NCBI GenBank assembly: GCA_964354135.1
Contig: CAYGZA010000095.1
Location: 1-18,861, forward strand
Length of the DNA: 18,861 bases
Reading direction: 5' to 3'
From: CAYGZA01 sp964354135
GTDB lineage: Bacteria > Planctomycetota > Planctomycetia > Pirellulales > Thermoguttaceae
Shown here piece after piece: positions 14,042 through 18,861 of the stretch. Both the position numbers and the translations under genes were made by a program. Numbering within the stretch: the stretch's first letter is position 1; every line of letters begins with the position of its first letter. The notes under the pieces were generated by a model. The model was not told the DNA's origin. It did no database searches and saw only the letters and a program-made list of their open reading frames with translations.

Positions 14042-15907
14042 CTACCCATCCGTGGGCTCGGAAATGCCTTGGCGGGCCCGTTCCAGACGCACGATCTGCC
14101 GGAGCAGATCGGTGTCTTCGTTTTCTTCCAGCCTCCCTTCACGGAGCTTTCCCGCCGCGGCGGGAAGCCTTTGGCTGGTCTCGCGTCGCTTGTAGCTCTC
14201 GATCAGCTCCTCCAATAGGGCCTGGGGGTCCGCGATCTTCTTGGCGGACCCCGTTTCGTCCAGATCGACCAACAGGCTCTGGATCGCCGGGTCGTCGAAC
14301 TCCAACATCAACCGCTCGAACGAAGGCAGAACGTCCGCGTCCGAAAGGTTGCAGAACACTTGATAAACCTCGCGGCCGGGACCCGGGGCAAGCTGCTCCG
14401 GCCCCAAAACGGCCCGGGCAGCCGGCAGGCACTTCGGATGGCAGATGAGCAGTTCCAAGAACTCCCGCTCCCAGGGATCGATGCCCGCGCCGGTCGCCGG
14501 CGCGGCTTCTCCCGCCGGCGCAGCCTCCGCCGACCGGGCCGGTGCCGCACGCCGCTGCCCGGCCCGCCGCAGGGCGGTCAGCCGGTCCCGCACGTCCTTC
14601 TCCGGGATGCGAAAACTCGCCGCCAGCCGCTGGAGGATCTTCTCCTCGCGGAAGCGGTCGTCCCGGGTAGTGTCCCACCGCAGCCGCGGGGCCTTGGCCA
14701 CGATCGCGATCAGCCGCTCCAGGGCCTCGCTTGCCGCGTGGATGTCCCGCTCCAGGTCGACGCCCCGCGTGAAGGCCCGGAAGGCGTGCTCCAGGGCGTC
14801 GACGGCCCGGAGTTGCAGCATCTCGCGGAACGCCTCGGCCCCGTGCTGGAAGAGGAAATCGCACGGGTCCAGCCCTTCCGGCAGGGTGACGATCCGCAAA
14901 TCGACGTTCTCGCCGACAAACAGCTCCAGGACCTCGTTGGTGCGGCGCTGCCCGGCCTCGTCCCCGTCCAGCACCAGGACAATCCGGTCGGCAAATCGCT
15001 TCAGGACCTGGATGTGGCGGCCGCCCAGGGCCGTGCCCAGCACCGCCACGGCGTTCTCGAAGCCGAACTGATGGGCCACGATGCAGTCGGTATACCCCTC
15101 CATGACCAGGGCGGTCTTGCTTTTGCGCACGGCGTTTTGCGCCAGGTCCAGGCCGTAAAGCTGTTCGTTCTTCCGGAACAGGGGCGTCTCGGGCGAATTG
15201 ATGTACTTGGCGGGGCTGGTGGAGCCGGACTCCGGCAGCACTCGGCCTCCCAGGGCGATCGGCCGGCCCTGCACGTCGCGGATGGGAAAGAGGACCCGCC
15301 CGCGGAACCGGTCGTAGAGGCTCTCTCCCTCGCCCCCTCGCGCCAAAAGGCCGATTGCCTCCAGGACCTGGGTGCTTGGTCCACCTTGCTGCGCCCGGCG
15401 GAGGATCCACTCCCAACGGTTCGGGGAGAATCCGAGGTGGAACTTCGCAATACTCTCCGCTGTGATTCGCCGCTCTTGGAGGTACCTGCGGGCCGGCTCT
15501 GCTTCCGCGTCGTTCAATAGACACGCGTGATACTGCTTTTCGGCCCACGCCATGGCCTGGTAGAGGTCCCGCTTGTCGAAAGGGGCCGATCCGCGGGATT
15601 CCTCCCGGGCAGGCTTCAGGGGGATGCCGGCGCGGTCGGCCAGGGTCGCCAGGGCCTCGGGAAACGTCACCCCGTCCATCTTCATCACGAAGCTGAAGAC
15701 GTCCCCCCCGACGTCGCAGACCCAACACTTGAAGGACTGCCGTTCGGGGTTGACCTGGAGGCTAGGGCGGGTGTCGTCGTGCCAAGGACAGAGGGCGACG
15801 AAGTTACGCCCCTGGCGGCGCAACGAGACGTACTTCCCGACCAGCTCGACGATGTCGATCGCTTGCTTGACGCGGTCCTTGGAGTCCAGCGAGGATCGAA
15901 ACGACAC
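14042..15907 (-). CDS. dnaG: DNA primase DnaG
   Basis: DnaG makes the RNA primers for replication. With the GTG start at 15907 the protein has 621 residues. The N-terminal CHC2 zinc finger has Cys40, His43, Cys61 and Cys64. The TOPRIM catalytic centre shows Glu270 (VMEGYTD) and Asp314/Asp316 (LVLDGDEAG). The C-terminal part (about 430-621) would be the helicase-binding domain, preceded by an Ala/Pro-rich linker at about 475-500. The start is chosen because AGGAG lies six bases upstream of this GTG. An ATG at 15944-15946 is also in frame but has only a poor ribosome site, and the frame extends to a TTG at 16015 without family similarity. It heads a unit with rpoD and has a strong promoter at 16048-16075. 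Confidence 0.96.
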   Translation of the reverse strand: MSFRSSLDSKDRVKQAIDIVELVGKYVSLRRQGRNFVALCPWHDDTRPSLQVNPERQSFKCWVCDVGGDVFSFVMKMDGVTFPEALATLADRAGIPLKPAREESRGSAPFDKRDLYQAMAWAEKQYHACLLNDAEAEPARRYLQERRITAESIAKFHLGFSPNRWEWILRRAQQGGPSTQVLEAIGLLARGGEGESLYDRFRGRVLFPIRDVQGRPIALGGRVLPESGSTSPAKYINSPETPLFRKNEQLYGLDLAQNAVRKSKTALVMEGYTDCIVAHQFGFENAVAVLGTALGGRHIQVLKRFADRIVLVLDGDEAGQRRTNEVLELFVGENVDLRIVTLPEGLDPCDFLFQHGAEAFREMLQLRAVDALEHAFRAFTRGVDLERDIHAASEALERLIAIVAKAPRLRWDTTRDDRFREEKILQRLAASFRIPEKDVRDRLTALRRAGQRRAAPARSAEAAPAGEAAPATGAGIDPWEREFLELLICHPKCLPAARAVLGPEQLAPGPGREVYQVFCNLSDADVLPSFERLMLEFDDPAIQSLLVDLDETGSAKKIADPQALLEELIESYKRRETSQRLPAAAGKLREGRLEENEDTDLLRQIVRLERARQGISEPTDG

Positions 15908-16047
15908 CGTCAACTCCTGCTGGGTGGCACGATGCGTGAATTCCATTCCACGTTCCGAGCTTCCGGCCGGCAATTCCCTTTGCGGCGATGCCCACCCCGA
16001 GAAGGGCACTGGCAAGCGGCGGCGCGCTCTTGCCCCGAGTGACGATG

Positions 16048-16075
16048 ATTATATCCCGACCCCAAATCCGGTCAA
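16048..16075 (-). promoter_or_regulatory. Strong sigma-70 promoter of dnaG-rpoD
   Basis: On the minus strand TTGACC (16075-16070) and a perfect TATAAT (16053-16048) are separated by 16 bp. Transcription would start near 16041, giving a leader of roughly 135 nt before the GTG of dnaG. This is the best promoter match in the window. Confidence 0.75.
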
Positions 16076-16092
16076 CACCGCGGCCGCCGCGC

Positions 16093-16175
16093 AGCACAGG
16101 CTTCCGGCCTGTGGATTGGAAAAGGCAGGCAAGTAGCACAGGCTTCCAGCCTGCGGATTAGAAAAGGCAGGCAAG
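16093..16175. repeat. Two-copy tandem repeat, 42-bp period
   Basis: A 41-bp unit at 16093-16133 is repeated at 16135-16175 with three mismatches and one spacer base. Each unit begins AGCACAGGCTTCC and ends AAAAGGCAGGCAAG. It contains a small palindrome (CAGGC...GCCTG) and an A-rich segment. The repeat fills the gap between the HtrA 3' end and the dnaG promoter. A minus-strand open frame crosses it, but its translation is simply the repeated peptide and has no coding support. Confidence 0.8.
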
Positions 16176-16196
16176 ATGCCCGCCCTACTTTCGGAC

Positions 16197-17390
16197 CTAC
16201 CGGCCGAACTGCGGTTGACGCTCCCCGATCGTGACTGGCACCTCCTGCTTCTGGCCGCCTCGGTAGATTACCAGTTTGACCTGAGAACCGGCCTTGGCTG
16301 AAGCGACGAGGAATCGCAGGTCCTGCATATTGTTCACCGCTTTGCCGTCCCACTGGACAATCACGTCCCCCGGCTGGATGCCGGCCTTCTGGGCGGGGGA
16401 ATCGGGGATTACGTCGGCGACCAGGGCCCCTCGGGCCTGTTCCAGGCCAAGCTGCTCGGCCACCCGATCGGTAAGCTCGTCCATCTGAATCCCTAGCCAG
16501 CCGCGGAGGACTTGCTTGCCGGCCTTGAGGCGGCTGTACACGTCCTGGGCAAGGCGGCTGGGAATGGCGAAAGCGATCCCCTGGTATCTCGTGCCGTAAA
16601 TCGCCGTATTGATTCCTATGACCTCCCCCTTGAGATTTACCAAGGGCCCGCCGCTATTACCGGGATTGACGGCCGCGTCGGTTTGCAGGAAGTCGTTCAG
16701 ATCGAGCTGCTGGTCGGCCAATCGGCGGTTCTTGGCGCTGACGATCCCCGAGGTCACCGTCTGCGCTAGCTGGAAGGGGCTGCCAACGGCAAGAACCGCA
16801 TCCCCAACCTCCAGCTTTTCGCTGTCACCCCAGTTTGCCGCGACCAGCTTCCTTGCCCCGGGGTTGATCTTGAGGACCGCCAGGTCGGCCGCCGGGTCTG
16901 CCCCAACGAAACTCACGTTGCGGATCACTTCCCCCTCGGCGAGGGTCACGTGAATCTCGCTGGCACCGTTGATCACGTGAAAGTTCGTGACGACGTATCC
17001 CTCCTTGTCGACGATCACGCCGGACCCTTGCCCGTAAGCCCCCAAAGGGGGCTGGAACAACGAGGACAACTCGTCCCCGAAACGGCGTCCGCGGACAATT
17101 CGCGCCGTCTCCACGCCCACCACGCTCGGCTCAATGGCCTTTGCCGCCAGGCGGAAGCGGTTGATCGCGTCCGGCAATTGGGCCAGCTCCTCCAGGGCGA
17201 CCTCTGCCTCCGCCCGGGCCCTCCCCCGGTTGATGGCGTAGACGATCTGCTCGGCCAGGTACGGCAGGGCCAGGAGGAAAACCAGGCCAAACAGCAGCAG
17301 AACCAGCACCGACAGTCGCGGACTTCGGAGCCGGGCGGGTCGCAACGGGTCGCCCCTTTCAGGCATGGGAGACGGTTCGTAGTCCTGCAT
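16197..17390 (-). CDS. Membrane-anchored HtrA/DegP-family serine protease with one PDZ domain
   Basis: A 397-residue envelope quality-control protease. Residues about 26-50 form one hydrophobic N-terminal segment after a short charged stretch, so the protein is probably anchored with its domains outside the cytoplasm. The trypsin-like domain has the complete triad: His138 (TNFHVI), Asp169 (ADLAVLKI) and Ser246 (NPGNSGGPL). A single PDZ domain (about 295-385) includes RGWLGIQM, DSPAQKAGIQPGDVIVQWDG and a final LVIYRGGQ strand. An anchor plus one PDZ resembles DegS more than DegP, but sequence alone does not show whether it cleaves an anti-sigma factor. A short acidic coiled segment (about 58-85) links anchor and protease. 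GAGGAG lies 11 bases before the ATG, a rather long spacing. The stop is about 20 bp from the tandem repeat at 16093-16175. Confidence 0.95.
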   Translation of the reverse strand: MQDYEPSPMPERGDPLRPARLRSPRLSVLVLLLFGLVFLLALPYLAEQIVYAINRGRARAEAEVALEELAQLPDAINRFRLAAKAIEPSVVGVETARIVRGRRFGDELSSLFQPPLGAYGQGSGVIVDKEGYVVTNFHVINGASEIHVTLAEGEVIRNVSFVGADPAADLAVLKINPGARKLVAANWGDSEKLEVGDAVLAVGSPFQLAQTVTSGIVSAKNRRLADQQLDLNDFLQTDAAVNPGNSGGPLVNLKGEVIGINTAIYGTRYQGIAFAIPSRLAQDVYSRLKAGKQVLRGWLGIQMDELTDRVAEQLGLEQARGALVADVIPDSPAQKAGIQPGDVIVQWDGKAVNNMQDLRFLVASAKAGSQVKLVIYRGGQKQEVPVTIGERQPQFGR

Positions 17391-17436
17391 GGGAGTGCGA
17401 GCTCCTCAAACTGGGGACGCGCGGGATGGTCAACTC

Positions 17437-17442
17437 ATTATA
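17437..17442 (-). promoter_or_regulatory. Candidate -10 box of the HtrA gene
   Basis: A perfect TATAAT on the minus strand, 46 bp upstream of the HtrA ATG. No good -35 hexamer is found 16-18 bp further up. Promoter assignment is therefore partial. Confidence 0.45.
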
Positions 17443-17469
17443 GGGCCGCCGATTCCCCCGCGATAGTTT

Positions 17470-17560
17470 CCCCTCTCGCCCCTCGTCTATCGCCTCTCGC
17501 CCCTCCCCTCTCGTCTCTCGCCCCCCGCCCCTGTTCCCTGGCCCCCGGCCCCTGACCCCT
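17470..17560. repeat. Pyrimidine-rich degenerate repeat tract
   Basis: About 90 bp built of CTCGCCCCT, CTCGTCT and CCCCTG-like units with almost no purines except G, in the gap between the divergent HtrA and GspF-like genes. It is a longer relative of the tract at 4231-4262. The minus strand is purine-rich. Open frames across it give only Gly/Arg/Glu-rich nonsense repeats. Confidence 0.7.
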
Positions 17561-17562
17561 GC

Positions 17563-17568
17563 TACAAT
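17563..17568 (+). promoter_or_regulatory. -10 box directly before the GspF-like start codon
   Basis: TACAAT ends six bases before the A of the ATG, so transcription would begin at or within a base of the start codon. No Shine-Dalgarno is present. This is the signature of a leaderless mRNA. Confidence 0.45.
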
Positions 17569-17574
17569 GCCCCC

Positions 17575-18627
17575 ATGTTCGGCCTCCCGTTCGGCAGCCC
17601 GCGGATCTCGACGAAGCACCTGGCCGGCCTTTGTCGGCGGGTGGGCATGTCGTTGGAGGCGGGGATCGATGTGCGGAAGATCTGGGACCGCGAGGCCCGG
17701 CAGGCCCCCGGGCGGCGGGCCCGGGCCTGCTTGTCATCCGTCAGCGAGGCGATCCAACAAGGAGAGAGCCTCCGCGCCGCTCTGGCCGAGGCCGGCGGGT
17801 TCTTTCCGCCCCTGTTCCGCGAAATCGTCGAGGTCGGCGACCAGAGCGGCCGGCTCGGCGAGACCTTCGCCCAGTTGGCCGATCACTACGAAGGTCAGCT
17901 CCAGATCCGCCGCACGTTCCTGGCCGCGCTCACGTGGCCGCTCATTGAGCTGGCATTCACCCTGGCCGTGATCGCCGTCCTGATTTGGCTCCCTTCCACC
18001 ATCGCCAAGGCCCGCGGGATGGAGCTGGACTTGCTCGGGCTGGGGCTCACCGGCAACCGGGGTTTGGCGATCTATCTCGCGTTCCTGGCAGCGGTCGCGG
18101 GCTTGTTCTTCTACTTCCTGCAGGCGTGCCGCCGAGGGCTGCTCTGGACGCGGCCGGTCCAGCGGCTCTTCTGGCGGATTCCCGGGCTGAGCGGCCCGCT
18201 GCGGACGCTCTCCTTGGCCCGGCTCGCGTGGTCGCTGAACTTGACGTTCAACACCGGGATGGACGTCCGGCAGGCGCTCCGGATGAGTCTCCGGAGCACG
18301 CACAACGCCCGCATTACGGACCATATCGAGGCCATCGAAAGGGCGGTCGTTGCCGGAGACAGCCTCTTCGAGGCGTTTCAGGAGACGGGGGCATTCCCGC
18401 CCGAGTTCCTGCAAACGCTCAACGTGGGCGAAGAAAGCGGCAAGCTGGTCGAGGCGATGGGCCGGCTGTCGGTCCAGTACCGCAGCCAGGCCGAGGCCGC
18501 GCTGAAGGTGTCTTCCACCGCGGGGGCCTTTGCCGTCTGGGCAGTGATCGCCCTCGTGATGGTCGCCGTGATCTTCCGGGTGTTCTCCAGCTACATCGGA
18601 ATGATCCAGGGGGCGATGCCGCCCTAA
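17575..18627 (+). CDS. Type II secretion / type IV pilus inner-membrane protein, GspF/PilC family
   Basis: A 350-residue polytopic protein made of two related halves. FPPLFREIVEVGDQSGRLGE (77-96) and FPPEFLQTLNVGEESGKLVE (274-293) are the matching signature blocks of the two T2SSF domains. Hydrophobic spans are at about 119-140, 163-184 and 315-337. GspF/PilC proteins sit in the inner membrane and couple the assembly ATPase to pseudopilus or pilus growth. At 350 residues it is shorter than the usual 400 or so, lacking most of the N-terminal extension. No ATPase, pilin or secretin gene is next to it, at least on the visible side, so it may be a stand-alone paralog or work with distant genes. 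The start ATG has no Shine-Dalgarno but sits right after a TACAAT box. Confidence 0.9.
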   Translation: MFGLPFGSPRISTKHLAGLCRRVGMSLEAGIDVRKIWDREARQAPGRRARACLSSVSEAIQQGESLRAALAEAGGFFPPLFREIVEVGDQSGRLGETFAQLADHYEGQLQIRRTFLAALTWPLIELAFTLAVIAVLIWLPSTIAKARGMELDLLGLGLTGNRGLAIYLAFLAAVAGLFFYFLQACRRGLLWTRPVQRLFWRIPGLSGPLRTLSLARLAWSLNLTFNTGMDVRQALRMSLRSTHNARITDHIEAIERAVVAGDSLFEAFQETGAFPPEFLQTLNVGEESGKLVEAMGRLSVQYRSQAEAALKVSSTAGAFAVWAVIALVMVAVIFRVFSSYIGMIQGAMPP

Positions 18628-18651
18628 GGGGGCAGTAGGCTCGGAGACGAG

Positions 18652-18861
18652 TCAGCTCTCGTCCGGGGAGTCGCCGTTGCCGGGACTGCTGTCGGGCGGA
18701 GGGATGACAACGGGCCGGTCCAAGAAGCCGGAGAGTCGCCGCGATCGCACCGGATGCTGAAGCTTGCGCACCGCCTTGGCCTCGATCTGCCGCACCCGCT
18801 CCCGCGTCACCGAGAAGATCTTGCCGACCTCCTCCAAGGTGTACGAATAGCCGTCGGCCAG
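18652..18861 (-). CDS. Second RpoD-type sigma-70 factor, C-terminal fragment (5' end outside window)
   Basis: About 69 residues of the 3' end are visible; the frame continues past the right edge. They match sigma region 4.2: a DGYSYTLEEVGKIF stretch, SVTRERVRQIEAKAVRKL and QHPVRSR, nearly identical to the complete rpoD at 12233-13927. The proteins differ after HPVRSR. This one continues with a Pro/Ser/Asp-rich acidic tail (PPPDSSPGNGDSPDES), whereas rpoD ends LEGFLERIAG. It is therefore a distinct paralog, not a repeat of the same gene. The -35 recognition helix is conserved, so it probably reads similar -35 elements. It converges with the GspF-like gene 24 bp away. The start cannot be seen; the TTG inside the fragment is not a real start. 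Confidence 0.92.
   Translation of the reverse strand: MADGYSYTLEEVGKIFSVTRERVRQIEAKAVRKLQHPVRSRRLSGFLDRPVVIPPPDSSPGNGDSPDES

Noticed and set aside
15908..16015. Longer DnaG N-terminus starting at 16015 or 15946
   Set aside because: The extra residues have no similarity to primases and lack a good ribosome site, whereas the GTG at 15907 has AGGAG six bases upstream.
16072..16353. Minus-strand small open frame with a repeated Cys-rich peptide
   Set aside because: The peptide repeat simply mirrors the 42-bp DNA repeat, and the frame overlaps the HtrA 3' end without a plausible start.
2215..17390. A single long minus-strand operon or an undescribed multi-gene system
   Set aside because: A clear terminator after rpoD, a probable one after the polyprenyl synthase, internal promoters and repeat-filled gaps break the run, and the genes belong to unrelated, known functions.

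Overview
This high-GC window reads as an ordinary chromosomal segment of a planctomycete, probably of the Pirellulales type. I infer that from gene content, not from a marker gene. The signs are a WD40-repeat protein, a Tat-exported DUF362 protein, a sulfatase with the formylglycine motif, a C4 zinc-ribbon coiled-coil protein, a membrane HtrA, a stand-alone GspF/PilC-like protein, and two RpoD-type sigma factors close together. Intergenic gaps carry many short palindromes and low-complexity tracts. I see no phage, plasmid, transposase, CRISPR array, tRNA or rRNA.

Layout, left to right. At 2-598 (+) is the 3' end of a WD40-repeat gene. At 615-824 (-) is a decayed fragment of an S9 peptidase 3' end. 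At 971-2182 (+) is a Tat-signal DUF362 protein, which converges on an intact S9 prolyl-oligopeptidase-family gene (2215-4125, -). From there to 17390 every gene lies on the minus strand. Read in the direction of transcription, from high coordinates to low, these are: membrane HtrA protease, dnaG primase, rpoD sigma factor (closed by a textbook terminator), zinc-ribbon protein, APP1-type phosphatase, sulfatase, a GT39-like membrane glycosyltransferase, moaC, a long-chain polyprenyl diphosphate synthase, an SDR reductase and the S9 peptidase. At 17575-18627 (+) is a GspF/PilC-like membrane protein. The window ends inside the 3' end of a second RpoD-type sigma gene (-).

Functional groupings. dnaG and rpoD form the classical macromolecular-synthesis pair, driven by a strong TTGACC/TATAAT promoter, with a structured gap between the genes. 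The zinc-ribbon and APP1 genes overlap by ATGA, and the sulfatase follows 12 nt later, so these three are probably co-translated. moaC (molybdenum cofactor), polyprenyl synthase (quinone or lipid side chains) and SDR are housekeeping or metabolic genes without an obvious shared pathway.

Most notable observations: the S9 remnant with both mapped catalytic positions changed; an inverted pair of REP-like hairpins; a 42-bp-period tandem repeat; a 20-bp element at the same distance behind two unrelated genes; the sigma-factor paralog pair; a candidate leaderless start; and the zinc-ribbon/APP1/sulfatase coupling. I found no convincing novel multi-gene defence or mobile system.
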